Origin: Skermanella rosea
GTDB lineage: Bacteria > Pseudomonadota > Alphaproteobacteria > Azospirillales > Azospirillaceae
Length of the DNA stretch: 64,000 bases
Assembly (NCBI RefSeq): GCF_016806835.2
Contig: NZ_CP086112.1
Coordinates: forward strand, 1-64,000
Direction: 5' to 3'
The position numbers were made by a program, and so were the translations under genes. Positions within the stretch are counted from its first letter, which is position 1, and every line of letters begins with the position of its first letter. The notes under the pieces were generated by a model. It had not been told where the DNA came from, searched no databases, and saw only the letters and a program-made list of their open reading frames with translations. This document shows positions 7,489 through 15,934 of this stretch, one piece after another.

Positions 7489-9258
7489 TCAGACCAGCAC
7501 GCGGGTCGGCTGTTCCTCCGGAAGATCGAGGACCTCCTCGAACTCCATGACGTTGTCGATCTCCGTGCCCATCGCGATGTTGGTCACCCGCTCCAGGATG
7601 ATCTCGACGACGACCGGGACCTGGAACTCCTCCATCAGGGCGTCGGCCTGGGCGAAGGCGGACTGGATCTCGTTCGGATCGGTCACCCGGATCGCCTTGC
7701 AGCCGAAGCCTTCGGCGACCGCGACATGGTCCACGCCGTAGCCGTTCAGTTCGGGCGCGTTGACGTTCTCGAACGAGAGCTGGACCTGGAAATCCATCTG
7801 GAAGCCGCGCTGGGCCTGCCGGATCAGCCCCAGGTAGGAGTTGTTCACGACCACGTGGATGTAAGGCAGCTTGAACTGGGCGCCGACCGCCAGCTCCTCG
7901 ATCAGGAACTGGAAGTCGTAGTCGCCCGACAGGGCCACGATCCGCCGCTTGCGGTCGGCCGCCCGCACGCCGAGCGCCGCCGGCAGGGTCCAGCCCAGCG
8001 GGCCGGCCTGGCCGCAGTTGATCCAGTGGCGCGGCTTGTAGACGTGGAGGAACTGGGCGCCGGCGATCTGCGACAGCCCGATCGTGCTGATGTAGCAGGT
8101 GTCCTCGCCGAAAGCCTGGTTCATCTCCTGATAGACGCGCTGCGGCTTGATCGGCACGTTGTCGTAGTCGGTGCGCCGGTGCATGGTCCGCTTGCGGGTC
8201 AGGCACTCCGCGGCCCAGGCGGAGCGGTCCTTCAGCTTGCCCGCGGCCTTCATCTCCTTCGCCACCTCGACGAACAGGTCGAGGGCGGCGCCGGCGTCGG
8301 ATACGATTCCGAAGTCCGGCATGAACACCCGGCCGATCTGGGTCGGCTCGATGTCCACATGGACGAACTTGCGGTCCTTCGTGTAGGTCGCGACCGAACC
8401 GGTGTGGCGGTTGGCCCAGCGGTTGCCGATGCCCAGCACGAAGTCGGACTTCAGCATCGTGGCGTTGCCGTAGCGGTGCGAGGTCTGCAATCCCACCATG
8501 CCGGCCATCAGCGGATGGTCGTCGGGGATCGTGCCCCAGCCCATCAGGGTCGGGATGACCGGCACGCCGGTGATCTCGGCCAGTTCGACCAACTGCGCCG
8601 ACGCGTCGGCGTTGATGATGCCGCCGCCGGCGACGATCAGCGGACGCTCCGACGCGTCCAGCATCGCCAGCGCCTTCTCGATCTGCTGGCGGGTCGCGGC
8701 CGGCTTGTAGGGCTTCAGCGGCTCGTAGGTGTCGATGTCGAACTCGATCTCCGCCAGCTGGACGTCGAGCGGCAGGTCGATCAGCACCGGGCCGGGCCGG
8801 CCGGAACGCATGATGTGGAACGCCTGCTGGAAGACGTAGGGCACCTGGGCCGGCTCCAGCACCGTCGTCGCCCACTTGGTAACGGGCTTGGCGATGCTCG
8901 CGATGTCGATCGCCTGGAAATCCTCCTTGTGCAGCCGGGCGCGCGGCGCCTGCCCGGTGATGCACAGGATCGGGATGCTGTCGGCCTGGGCGGAATAGAG
9001 GCCGGTGATCATGTCGGTGCCCGCCGGACCCGAGGTCCCGACGCAGATCCCGATATTGCCGGCTTCGGCGCGGGTGTAACCCTCGGCCATGTGCGAGGCG
9101 CCCTCGACATGGCGCGCAAGGATATGGTCGATCCTGCCATTGTGCCGAAGGGCGGAGTAGAACGGGTTGATGGCCGCGCCGGGGACGCCGAAACAGATCG
9201 TGACGCCCTCCTTCTCCAGCACATGAACCGCCGCTTCGATCGCCGTCATCCTGGGCAT
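7489..9258 (-). CDS. gcl: Glyoxylate carboligase (tartronate-semialdehyde synthase)
   Basis: A 589-residue thiamine-diphosphate enzyme that joins two glyoxylate molecules to tartronate semialdehyde with loss of CO2. The N-terminal domain begins [20 protein letters not shown] and includes [16 protein letters not shown]. The ThDP/Mg motif is visible as [18 protein letters not shown] followed by VVVNNSYLG. Length and order match Gcl rather than acetolactate synthase; Gcl lacks the usual ThDP-activating glutamate, having Val in that region (FGVPG is consistent). It is the first gene of gcl-hyi-glxR-pyk. The upstream 500 bases contain a GntR-like operator shared with the tct and GNAT promoters. 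Confidence 0.95.
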   Translation of the reverse strand: MPRMTAIEAAVHVLEKEGVTICFGVPGAAINPFYSALRHNGRIDHILARHVEGASHMAEGYTRAEAGNIGICVGTSGPAGTDMITGLYSAQADSIPILCITGQAPRARLHKEDFQAIDIASIAKPVTKWATTVLEPAQVPYVFQQAFHIMRSGRPGPVLIDLPLDVQLAEIEFDIDTYEPLKPYKPAATRQQIEKALAMLDASERPLIVAGGGIINADASAQLVELAEITGVPVIPTLMGWGTIPDDHPLMAGMVGLQTSHRYGNATMLKSDFVLGIGNRWANRHTGSVATYTKDRKFVHVDIEPTQIGRVFMPDFGIVSDAGAALDLFVEVAKEMKAAGKLKDRSAWAAECLTRKRTMHRRTDYDNVPIKPQRVYQEMNQAFGEDTCYISTIGLSQIAGAQFLHVYKPRHWINCGQAGPLGWTLPAALGVRAADRKRRIVALSGDYDFQFLIEELAVGAQFKLPYIHVVVNNSYLGLIRQAQRGFQMDFQVQLSFENVNAPELNGYGVDHVAVAEGFGCKAIRVTDPNEIQSAFAQADALMEEFQVPVVVEIILERVTNIAMGTEIDNVMEFEEVLDLPEEQPTRVLV

Positions 9259-9312
9259 TGCTGACCCTCCCTATGATCAGGCTCTTGTGAGCGAGACCGT
9301 GTGACCGGTTTT

Positions 9313-9333
9313 TGTATCCTGTATGCCAGATGC
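9313..9333 (-). promoter_or_regulatory. Putative GntR-family operator upstream of gcl
   Basis: On the minus strand it reads GCATCTGGCATACAGGATAC. It matches the sites at 15408-15427, 15920-15934 and 20773-20793 (shared core TCTGG(T/C)ATA(C/T), then a second GATAC/GTATC half). It lies about 55 bases upstream of the gcl start, where a regulator could control the operon. The likely ligand protein is the FCD GntR regulator encoded at 19289-20002; this assignment is inference. Confidence 0.5.
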
Positions 9334-9551
9334 TAAGCACCAAACCGGGAGGGCATCAACGACTTTGGAGTGGTTTTTCACGATGCGGGAAAATGCTGCG
9401 GAGCGGCGGAGCGTCGTGCTCATGCGACGCCGCCGTGAAGGAGCGTTTAAAAAAGGATGGAGTCGTCCAGGGCGACCGCCATAAAAAGCGCTGGAGCGGT
9501 TTCCGACCAAGCTGACCCATTCCACACAGCCTGCCGTTCCAGTTGCCGCAC

Positions 9552-9651
9552 TGCGTTGCGCCATGAGCGCAACCTACGGCTCAATGCAGGGCGGAGGTGA
9601 TGCGGGCCGACGATTGTAGGTTGTGCCCATGGCGCAACGCATCGGATCAGC
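9552..9651. repeat. Palindromic intergenic repeat, GCGTTGCGCCATG type
   Basis: Two arms of about 27 bases face each other: TGCGTTGCGCCATGAGCGCA followed by ACCTACG on the left, and its near-complement ending ATGGCGCAACGCA on the right, with few mismatches. The spacer is about 46 bases. Such REP-like or small MITE-like elements occur dispersed between genes in many proteobacteria. It differs from the GTAGGTCGG-ended family elsewhere in this window. Confidence 0.65.
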
Positions 9652-9777
9652 TGCCCCGGCCGGATCGACCTGATCGGGCACAGCTCTAACCTCCGTGTGG
9701 GGGCATCGCTGGTGCCCCGTGACGCGATCGTCCGCGCGATCGACGACAGGCTCGTCGCGGGCAGGTGACCGGCCTCC

Positions 9778-11382
9778 TCACGCCTCCACGGTGATCAGCC
9801 TCATCATGCCCTGGTCCTCGTGGGCCAGGGTGTGGCAGTGGAAGACGAAGAGGCCGTCGAAGTCGCGGTAGCGGGTGCGCAGGCGGACGTGGCCGTGGGG
9901 CGGGATGGTGATCGTGTCCAGCCAGCGGCCCGGCGGCACGGGGACGGGAAGACCGCTGGCTTCCAGGACCTGGAACGGGTTGATGTGGATGTGGAACGGG
10001 TGCGGATCGTTGGTCTGGTTGGTCAGCACCCATTCCTCGGCGGTGCCGAGCTTCGCGGTGAAGCCCTTCTCGTCCGCCGCGAAAGGCTTGCCGTCGATGG
10101 TCCAGGTCCAGTTGGGCAGCGTGCCGATCTGGCCGAAGCCGACGCGCCGGCCGGTCACGATCTCGTCGTCCGCGATGGGCTTCAGGTGGCCGTCGAAATC
10201 CTCGGCATAGCTGACGAGCGGCCCCTTGTAGAGCGTCATGGCGCACTGCTCCTCGGTGACCGACACGGTGCCGATCGTGCCGTAGGTGACGCCGAAGTTG
10301 CTGCCGCCGTCCAGCGTATAGAGCCCGGGCTTGTCCGCCGCCTTGACCAGGACCTCGGCGCGGTTGCCCGGGGCGAGGAAGACGGTGTCGGCGGGCTCCG
10401 TCTGCTCCAGCGGATTGCCGTCGTAGCCCAGCGCCACGAAGCCGTGTTCCTGGAGTTTCAGCGTCAGGAAGCGGTCGTGGGTGGCGTTGACCAGGCGCCA
10501 GCGCTGCACCTCCCCGCGCTTCATGCAGATGGACGGGTTCTTCTGGCCGTTGATGTAGACCTGGGTGCCGACGTCGAGCGTCCTGTAGTCCTCCAGCTGG
10601 CCGCGATCGTCCACCGGCAGGCTCTGGAGCAGCATCACCACGTCCTTGGCTGCGGCGATCTCCTTGATGGCGTCGACCTTGCCCTCGACGATCAGCGCGC
10701 CGGCCATGCCGCCCGCGACCTGCAGCGCCACCGAACCGTGGTGGTGCGCGTGGTAGAAGTTCAGCCCGCAGGGATGGTTCGACGGGATGGGGTAGCTGTA
10801 ATGCTCGGTCCGGCCCGGCTCCACGGTCAGCAGGACATAATCGGACGGCCGCTTGGGCGAGACGTGCAGGCCGTGGACATGCATGTTGGTCAGGTTGAAG
10901 CCGTGCGGCACGTTGAGGCCCGACATGCCCGGGATGTCCGCCGGGGCGCCGTCGTGCCCGTTCCCATGCCCATGCCCGTGCCCCCCGGCGGCCGCGGCGG
11001 CCGGGGTCGGCCCCATGGGCAGCCGGTTGGCGAGGTCCAGCGCCAGCGTGTCCCCCGCCTTCACCCGCAGCGTGACGGGCCGCGGGCCGCCGCCATAGCC
11101 CCGGAGCGCCACCGGCCTGCCGTCCAGGTCGTAATAGCCGTAGACCGCGTCGATCGCGACCTCCAGCCTGCGGCGGGCGGGGTCGGAGCTGCGCTCCGGC
11201 GGAGCGATCAGCGCGTTCTCCAGCTTGCCGCACGCGGTATCTCCCGCAACCGTGCAGGCGGGGCCCTGGGCGGGGGTTTGGGCGCGGCCGACGTCCGGCA
11301 GGCAGGCGGTCAGCGCCAGCGCGCCCGCGCCGGTCACCACGGTGCGCCGGCTGATCGCCGGAGTCTTGGAACGATCGTTCAT
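9778..11382 (-). CDS. Tat-exported multicopper oxidase
   Basis: A 534-residue protein with a twin-arginine signal (ISRRTVVTGAGALALTACLP). Copper ligands are all visible: NMHVHGLHV, FYHAHHHGSVALQ, HPFHIHINPF and FVFHCHTLAHEDQGMM. In the last, the type 1 copper Cys is followed at +5 by His and at +10 by Met. The enzyme should oxidise a donor and reduce O2 to water in the periplasm. A His/Gly-rich loop (GGHGHGHGNGHDG) lies before the first copper motif and could bind metal. It is 16 bases downstream of the GMC dehydrogenase gene, in the place where related operons carry a cytochrome c subunit, so it may be the electron sink of that dehydrogenase. A laccase/bilirubin-oxidase-like function is the alternative. 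Confidence 0.92.
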   Translation of the reverse strand: MNDRSKTPAISRRTVVTGAGALALTACLPDVGRAQTPAQGPACTVAGDTACGKLENALIAPPERSSDPARRRLEVAIDAVYGYYDLDGRPVALRGYGGGPRPVTLRVKAGDTLALDLANRLPMGPTPAAAAAGGHGHGHGNGHDGAPADIPGMSGLNVPHGFNLTNMHVHGLHVSPKRPSDYVLLTVEPGRTEHYSYPIPSNHPCGLNFYHAHHHGSVALQVAGGMAGALIVEGKVDAIKEIAAAKDVVMLLQSLPVDDRGQLEDYRTLDVGTQVYINGQKNPSICMKRGEVQRWRLVNATHDRFLTLKLQEHGFVALGYDGNPLEQTEPADTVFLAPGNRAEVLVKAADKPGLYTLDGGSNFGVTYGTIGTVSVTEEQCAMTLYKGPLVSYAEDFDGHLKPIADDEIVTGRRVGFGQIGTLPNWTWTIDGKPFAADEKGFTAKLGTAEEWVLTNQTNDPHPFHIHINPFQVLEASGLPVPVPPGRWLDTITIPPHGHVRLRTRYRDFDGLFVFHCHTLAHEDQGMMRLITVEA

Positions 11383-11398
11383 GGCCGTATCCCCTGGC

Positions 11399-13111
11399 TC
11401 AGCCGTGGCCGAAATTGGCGTGGATCTCGTCTGCCGCCCGCAGGGCGAGGCCGGCCGCGGTCATGGAGGGCGACACGATGCCCGTCGTCGGATAGACGCC
11501 GGTCCCGATGATGTAGAGGTTCGGGTGGTCGTGCGCCCTGCAGGACGTATCCACCACCGAGTCCCGCGGATCGATGCCCATCCGGGTCGTCCCGGCGATC
11601 ACCGCCATCTCCACGTCGGGCTCCGGCTCCTGCCAGGTGTCCTTCGGCACCTCCATCGCCGTGAAGATGGCCCGGTGCATGTCGCGGGCGACCTGGATGC
11701 CGCGGTCGGTGTACTCGTCCCAGGCGAAGTTCACCTTGGGGCGCGGGATGCCCAGCGCATCGAGATTCTCGAAGTCGGGGACGATGCGGTTGGACGGGTC
11801 CGGCAGCACGTCGACCATGCTGCCCAGGGTCACCTCGCGCGCGGTCTGCTCCAGCATCCGCTTCGCCAGGTCGGCCCCGAAAACGCCCTCCCCGATCAGC
11901 TTCTGCGCCCGCTGCGCCGGTCCCAGCGAGGCGTTCCAGCCGCCGTTGACGAAGTTGGTCGCGATGGCGCCGTGGACCTTCCGGAAATTTCCGTCGCGAA
12001 GCGCCTTGAGGCCGCCGGTGGCGCTGACCGGCCCGCGATAGGGGAAGGTCTCGTTCACCGCCAGCCCCAGGGTATTGACGTCGGCCAGGGCGATCAGGTT
12101 GCGCCCGACCATGCCGGACGAGTTGGCGACGCCCCGCGGGGCGTACTCGCCGGTCGACATCAGCAGCAGCTTGGGCGTCTCGATGGCGTGGGCGGCCAGG
12201 ATATAGCGCCTGCCCACGGCCCGGCCCTCCCAGCCGTCGGGATGGCGGTAGCGCACGCCGGCGATCATGCCGGAGGGGGCCGTCTCGACATGGTGGACCA
12301 CCCGCTTGTCCAGGACCCGGACGCCGAGCAGTTCGGCCTTCGTGACATGGATGCTCGCATCGTACTTGGCGGCGATCGGGCAGACGAAGCGGCAGGACGC
12401 GTTGCCGCAGCATTGCGGCCGTCCGTCATGGGGGATGGAGTTGCGGGCGTGGGGATAGGGGCCGTATTCCAGCGGGACCGGGGCGAACCGGGTGCCGGCG
12501 CAGTCGTAGCCGAACGCGACCTGCTTCGACACCCTGCCGATCTCGTGGTCGGAATAGGACATCGGCACCTTGGGCAGCGGGAACTTCTCGCCGTGGCGGT
12601 CGGGGCCGATATAGTCGTTGTCGTCGCCGGCGACGCCCCATTCCCGCTCGACCCGCAGGTAATAGGGCAGCATGTCGTCGTAGGAGATCGGCCAGTCCAC
12701 GCCGACCCCGTAGGCCGACTTCATCCGGAAGTCGTTGGGATAGTGCCGCTCGGCATGGCCGGTCCAGTGCCAGGACGTCCCGCCCACTCCGCGGACATAG
12801 AGGCCCTGGAAGGTCTTCTGCCCGGCCGTCTGGACGTAGTAGCTGTCGAAGTCGGCGTCGTCCGGCTGCGGCGCGTACCAGGGGTTCTCGTAGGGGGCGT
12901 TGGAACCCTTTGTCGGCGAGGCGCGGAAACGCTCCACCGCCTCGACGCGGTCGATGCGCGGCCCGGCGTCCAGCAGGATCACGGAGTGGCCGCGGGCCGC
13001 GAGCGCATGGGCGGCGAGGCCGCCGACCACGCCGGAGCCGACGATCACCACGTCGGCGGAGACGCCCTCCACCACCGGGGCGCGGCTGAAACGGGGAATC
13101 GGATTGGTCAT
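11399..13111 (-). CDS. GMC-family FAD dehydrogenase large subunit with 3Fe-4S motif
   Basis: A 570-residue glucose-methanol-choline oxidoreductase like the catalytic subunits of gluconate 2-dehydrogenase, sorbitol dehydrogenase and FAD glucose dehydrogenase. The FAD Rossmann motif is VIVGSGVVGGLAAHALAARG near the N-terminus; the C-terminal signature is HDHPNLYIIGTGVYPTTG. A cysteine motif, CCGNASCRFVCP, has the C-C-x4-C-x3-C spacing that binds a 3Fe-4S cluster in FAD-dependent glucose dehydrogenase. It has no signal of its own, so export probably depends on the Tat signal of the small subunit. The substrate (sugar, polyol or aldonate) cannot be told from sequence. GAGAGGA precedes the ATG. 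Confidence 0.92.
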   Translation of the reverse strand: MTNPIPRFSRAPVVEGVSADVVIVGSGVVGGLAAHALAARGHSVILLDAGPRIDRVEAVERFRASPTKGSNAPYENPWYAPQPDDADFDSYYVQTAGQKTFQGLYVRGVGGTSWHWTGHAERHYPNDFRMKSAYGVGVDWPISYDDMLPYYLRVEREWGVAGDDNDYIGPDRHGEKFPLPKVPMSYSDHEIGRVSKQVAFGYDCAGTRFAPVPLEYGPYPHARNSIPHDGRPQCCGNASCRFVCPIAAKYDASIHVTKAELLGVRVLDKRVVHHVETAPSGMIAGVRYRHPDGWEGRAVGRRYILAAHAIETPKLLLMSTGEYAPRGVANSSGMVGRNLIALADVNTLGLAVNETFPYRGPVSATGGLKALRDGNFRKVHGAIATNFVNGGWNASLGPAQRAQKLIGEGVFGADLAKRMLEQTAREVTLGSMVDVLPDPSNRIVPDFENLDALGIPRPKVNFAWDEYTDRGIQVARDMHRAIFTAMEVPKDTWQEPEPDVEMAVIAGTTRMGIDPRDSVVDTSCRAHDHPNLYIIGTGVYPTTGIVSPSMTAAGLALRAADEIHANFGHG

Positions 13112-13136
13112 GTCAGGTCCTCTCGCCCCTCGTCCG

Positions 13137-13655
13137 TCAGGTCTTGCTCGTCGGGGCCGGCCCGGAGGCGCCCGGCTCCCAGGCCTGCTCCCAATAGCCG
13201 AACTGGCCGCCGCAGTTGGCCGGCGGCTTGGTGAAGGCGCAGGCGCGCCACATCAGCGCGTCGTCGTAGAAGGGCACCGTCTTGCCGCCGTCGACGGCCC
13301 CCGTGTACCAGGTCGTCGTCAAGGCCTGCGCCGCCGGCAGCAGGCCCTGTTCGGCCAGCACGTCCTTCAGCGGCCGGTCCGGCGGCGCGGCGTTGACCGC
13401 CTGCACCAGTTTCTGCAGCACCGGCGCACCATAGGTCGGCGTCAGCATGGACCAGACGGTGTCGGCCAGCTCAAGGTAGGAGGCATCCAGCGCGATGCCC
13501 GTCAGCCTGGACGAAGCCTGCAGCAGCGGCGAAACGCCGCCGGAAGAGGCCGCCACGCCGGCGGGCGCCAGGACCAGGGCGGCGACGCCGGCCATTCCGG
13601 CAAGGACGTCTCGGCGGGACGGTTCCGCCGGCGGGTGCAACGGGGCGTCGTTCAT
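13137..13655 (-). CDS. Tat-signal small subunit of GMC dehydrogenase (sorbitol/fructose dehydrogenase small-subunit family)
   Basis: About 172 residues starting MNDAPLHPPAEPSRRDVL. A twin-arginine signal (SRRDVLAGMAGVAALVLAPA) is followed by a short helical domain ending FGYWEQAWEP, as in the hitch-hiker or chaperone subunit that carries the FAD subunit through Tat. The ATG at 13655 is preferred to an in-frame GTG at 13676 because GGGAGAAG precedes it. It heads the three-gene operon small subunit - GMC - multicopper oxidase. Confidence 0.85.
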   Translation of the reverse strand: MNDAPLHPPAEPSRRDVLAGMAGVAALVLAPAGVAASSGGVSPLLQASSRLTGIALDASYLELADTVWSMLTPTYGAPVLQKLVQAVNAAPPDRPLKDVLAEQGLLPAAQALTTTWYTGAVDGGKTVPFYDDALMWRACAFTKPPANCGGQFGYWEQAWEPGASGPAPTSKT

Positions 13656-13691
13656 CGTCTTCTCCCGGTCCGACACGCATCAGAGGGAGAA

Positions 13692-13721
13692 CTTATCCTT
13701 TCGGATATAGGTCGATGTCAA
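13692..13721 (-). promoter_or_regulatory. Possible promoter of the GMC/multicopper oxidase operon
   Basis: On the minus strand a TTGACA box (13716-13721) is followed after 18 bases by GATAAG. The spacer contains a short dyad ATCC-GAAA-GGAT. The start codon lies about 37 bases downstream of the -10-like box. The long spacer with an internal dyad could suit an activator of the MerR type, but the dyad is short and this is tentative. Confidence 0.35.
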
Positions 13722-13779
13722 TAGAATTTACCCTTTATACGGGTGTATTCAGGAAGGCCACCATTCCAGGGTGGCGCCG

Positions 13780-15252
13780 TCACCAGCTCCTGAGCGCCCG
13801 CAGCTTCGGCGTCTTCTTCGTCTGGTTGCCGGCCATGCGGGTAAGCAGCCGGTCCAGCGCCGACACCGCGTCGGCGACATAGGGACCCTTGTTCAGCATG
13901 ACGCATTCGGCGCGGGCGGACATGGCGGCATCGGTCATGTCGCCCCGGGTGGGGAGCCCCTTGCGGACCAGGCTTTCCAGCACCTGGGTCGCCCAGATCA
14001 CCGGCACGTGCGCCGCCTCGCACAGCCACAGGATCTCCTCCTGCATCTCGGCCAGCCGCTCGAAGCCGATCTCCACGGCCAAATCGCCGCGCGCGATCAT
14101 CACGCCGAACGGCTGGCGCGACGCGGCCTGGACGATGATCTCCGGCAGGTTCCGGACGGCGACCGGCGTCTCGATCTTCGCGATCAGGCCGATGCGGGTC
14201 CAGTCCTCCGGCCGGCGCCGGGCGAACTCCTCCTGGAGCAGGCGGACGTCGGCGCCGCTCTGGACGAAGGAATAGCCCACCATGTCCACCTGCCCGACGA
14301 TGAAGTCGAGGCTGCGCCGGTCCTCGTCGGTGAGCGCCAGCAATCCCAGGTCGGTCGAGGGAAAATTCAGCCCCTTCTCGGGCTTGAGCCTGTACCCCTT
14401 GGGGCCGGCGCGGAGCACGCGGACCACCGCGCCCGCCTCGTCGAAGCGCTCGACGGTCCCGCTCAGCTTGCCGTCGTCGATGAAGACCGGGTCGCCGACG
14501 CGAAGCCGCCCCGGGATGGCGGCTGGCTCGCAGGCCGCCTGGTACGGGTACCCGTCGGGGGAAGCGAGGGAGCCGCCGGCCAGCAGGATCTCGTCGCCGG
14601 GAAAGACGCGCCCCCGGTCCTCGGGAGCCCGAACCTCGCCGGTGCGCACCTTCGGCCCGCCCAGGTCGGCCAGGATCCGGGCCTTCCGGCCGGTCTCCGC
14701 CTCCGCGGCCCTCAGGTTGGCGATCATGCGCCCCCAGGCCTCCGGCCCGTCATGGGCGCAGTTGATCCGGACCACGTCGGTGCCGTTGCGGAGCAGTGCC
14801 GCCAGCAGGCCGGCATCGGCGGCGGCCTCGCTCGGCAGGGTCACCATGATGCGCGCGTTGCGCGCCCCTTCCGGGACCGCGCCGAACAGTTCCTCCGTAT
14901 TGGCGCGGAGCAGCCGCTCGCCCCGGAAGAAGGCGCGCGGCCGGGGGTAGTTCCGGGGCGTGCTTCCGGTGATGGCGGTCAGCGCCCCGATGACGGCGTC
15001 GAGGTTGCCGAGCACGCGGCCCTCCAGCCGCCCCAGCGACGACAGGCCGTAGGGCATCAGGTCGGTCTGCATCCGGCTCAGGTCCCGCCGGCGCAACGCC
15101 AGGTAATGCGCGAAGTTCAGCGCGCTGATCCGGAAACGCCGCCGGCCCCGGATGTTCCAGCCGCGCCAGATGCCCCGCCCCTCCGCGGCGACGGCGCGCC
15201 GCAGGTCGGTCAGCGATCGCAGGAGCTCTTGGGGGTCGGGGACGGGACTCAT
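13780..15252 (-). CDS. Divergent pyruvate-kinase-like protein with N-terminal extension
   Basis: A 490-residue protein. The first 130 residues are an Arg-rich extension unlike pyruvate kinases (GWNIRGRRRFRISALNFAHY). The rest follows the pyruvate kinase barrel: VVRINCAHDGPEAW, ILADLGGPKVRTGEV, VFIDDGKLSG, the active-site lysine in IAKIETPVAV, metal-site RGDLAVEIGFE, and VIWATQVLESLVRKGLPTRG. The usual SAET motif is replaced by MLNKGPYVADAV and the C-terminal allosteric domain is absent. It may keep PEP chemistry or have a changed role. A second, ordinary pyruvate kinase is at 4234-5682. It is transcribed away from the tct region, with an operator-like palindrome and a long hairpin upstream. 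Confidence 0.8.
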   Translation of the reverse strand: MSPVPDPQELLRSLTDLRRAVAAEGRGIWRGWNIRGRRRFRISALNFAHYLALRRRDLSRMQTDLMPYGLSSLGRLEGRVLGNLDAVIGALTAITGSTPRNYPRPRAFFRGERLLRANTEELFGAVPEGARNARIMVTLPSEAAADAGLLAALLRNGTDVVRINCAHDGPEAWGRMIANLRAAEAETGRKARILADLGGPKVRTGEVRAPEDRGRVFPGDEILLAGGSLASPDGYPYQAACEPAAIPGRLRVGDPVFIDDGKLSGTVERFDEAGAVVRVLRAGPKGYRLKPEKGLNFPSTDLGLLALTDEDRRSLDFIVGQVDMVGYSFVQSGADVRLLQEEFARRRPEDWTRIGLIAKIETPVAVRNLPEIIVQAASRQPFGVMIARGDLAVEIGFERLAEMQEEILWLCEAAHVPVIWATQVLESLVRKGLPTRGDMTDAAMSARAECVMLNKGPYVADAVSALDRLLTRMAGNQTKKTPKLRALRSW

Positions 15253-15283
15253 CGGATCTGCACCGGGATGTTGATCACCTCGA

Positions 15284-15325
15284 CCGCGGCCCGGGCCGAG
15301 CAGCTTCGCTCGGCCCGGGCCGCGG
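15284..15325. other. Perfect 18-bp hairpin in the leader of the pyk-like gene
   Basis: Two perfectly complementary 18-base GC-rich arms around a six-base loop (AGCTTC), starting 32 bases upstream of the pyk-like start codon. No T-run follows on either strand, so it is not a typical intrinsic terminator. On the minus strand it would lie in the 5' untranslated leader, between the operator-like site at 15408-15427 and the gene. Confidence 0.6.
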
Positions 15326-15407
15326 AACCGCGGATCCTACCTAACACGCCCGCATGACAGCCGCATGTCACCTGGCCGGCCCGCTCCGAAAGATACGCGA
15401 CGCCTGC

Positions 15408-15427
15408 GTATCTAGTATACCAGATAC
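15408..15427. promoter_or_regulatory. Operator-like palindrome between divergent pyk-like and small membrane genes
   Basis: The site GTATCTAGTATACCAGATAC is a nearly perfect 20-base palindrome; its complement reads GTATCTGGTATACTAGATAC. It shares GTATCTGGTATAC with the site upstream of the GNAT gene (20773-20793). It lies in the divergent promoter gap, so one regulator could control both genes. The binding protein is probably the nearby FCD GntR protein (inference). Confidence 0.6.
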
Positions 15428-15524
15428 GTTATTCTGGACGCTTGCCAGAGGGACAGCACATCTGCCATATTTGCTGCAGCGCACAATCAGCTCCCCTGGC
15501 ACCCTTATCGGAAGGAAATCGTCC

Positions 15525-15725
15525 ATGATCAGCTCCATCTCCCTGGAAATCGTCGTTTTCGCCGCGGCGGTAGCCGGCCTCGCCGCCGTGATCGCCGAAA
15601 TCGTGCTCAAGGACCCCCGGATGCTGTCCGAAATCGTCACCGACGTCGCCGCCATGGCCCGGCCCCAGCGGCGCGACGCCGCGGTATCCTCGGTAAGCAA
15701 CAACAACCTCCGGAAAGCCGCCTGA
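15525..15725 (+). CDS. Small single-span membrane protein, 66 residues
   Basis: The protein starts MISSISLEIVVFAAAVAGLA. One hydrophobic helix covers about residues 5-26, followed by a charged tail with PRMLSEIVTDVAAM and a Ser/Asn-rich end. A GAAGGAAA ribosome site precedes the ATG at 15525; an upstream in-frame start at 15354 would run through the operator region and is unlikely. The family is not recognised. It is divergent from the pyk-like gene and upstream of tctCBA. Confidence 0.6.
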   Translation: MISSISLEIVVFAAAVAGLAAVIAEIVLKDPRMLSEIVTDVAAMARPQRRDAAVSSVSNNNLRKAA

Positions 15726-15758
15726 CCGCCGTCGGGAAGACTTCGGCAGACGCTGACA

Positions 15759-15793
15759 GCGCCTTCACCGGGAGATTACTTCCCCGAAGGCGC
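15759..15793 (+). terminator. Hairpin after the small membrane protein gene
   Basis: Eight-base arms GCGCCTTC and GAAGGCGC with inner GGG/CCC pairing and a short loop, beginning 34 bases after the stop codon. There is no clear T-run, so termination strength is uncertain. Confidence 0.45.
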
Positions 15794-15919
15794 GGCGGCG
15801 CCCGGAAACGTTGACCCGCCGCGGTACTCGCCGCTCCCCCCAAAGACTTGCTGCGTTGCGATATTGCGCGAAGACCGCCCTTCGCGCAAAATTCCTGTTG
15901 ATTTGTATGGGCTATGCCA

Positions 15920-15934
15920 CATACCATATACCAG
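15920..15934. promoter_or_regulatory. Operator-like site upstream of tctCBA
   Basis: It reads CATACCATATACCAG; the complement is CTGGTATATGGTATG, which matches CTGGTATACGGTAT at 20777-20790 in 13 of 14 bases. The site is about 105 bases upstream of the tctC start and is one of four related sites in the first 21 kb. It is probably bound by the GntR protein encoded at the end of the tct operon. Confidence 0.55.

Larger units (their letters stand above)
9259..9777. other. Intergenic region upstream of gcl
   Basis: About 520 bases with no convincing gene. It holds the gcl leader and a putative operator near 9313-9333, then an inverted-repeat element at 9552-9651. The remaining part toward the multicopper oxidase 3' end shows nothing recognisable. 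A 95-codon open frame on the minus strand has no ribosome site and overlaps the operator, so it was not called. Confidence 0.6.

Noticed and set aside
9277-9564. A 95-codon minus-strand frame upstream of gcl
   Set aside because: No ribosome site, biased Arg/Ser content, and it crosses the operator and part of the repeat.
13780-15252. Frameshifted pseudogene of pyruvate kinase
   Set aside because: The frame is intact over 490 codons with conserved active-site segments; the changes look like divergence, not decay.
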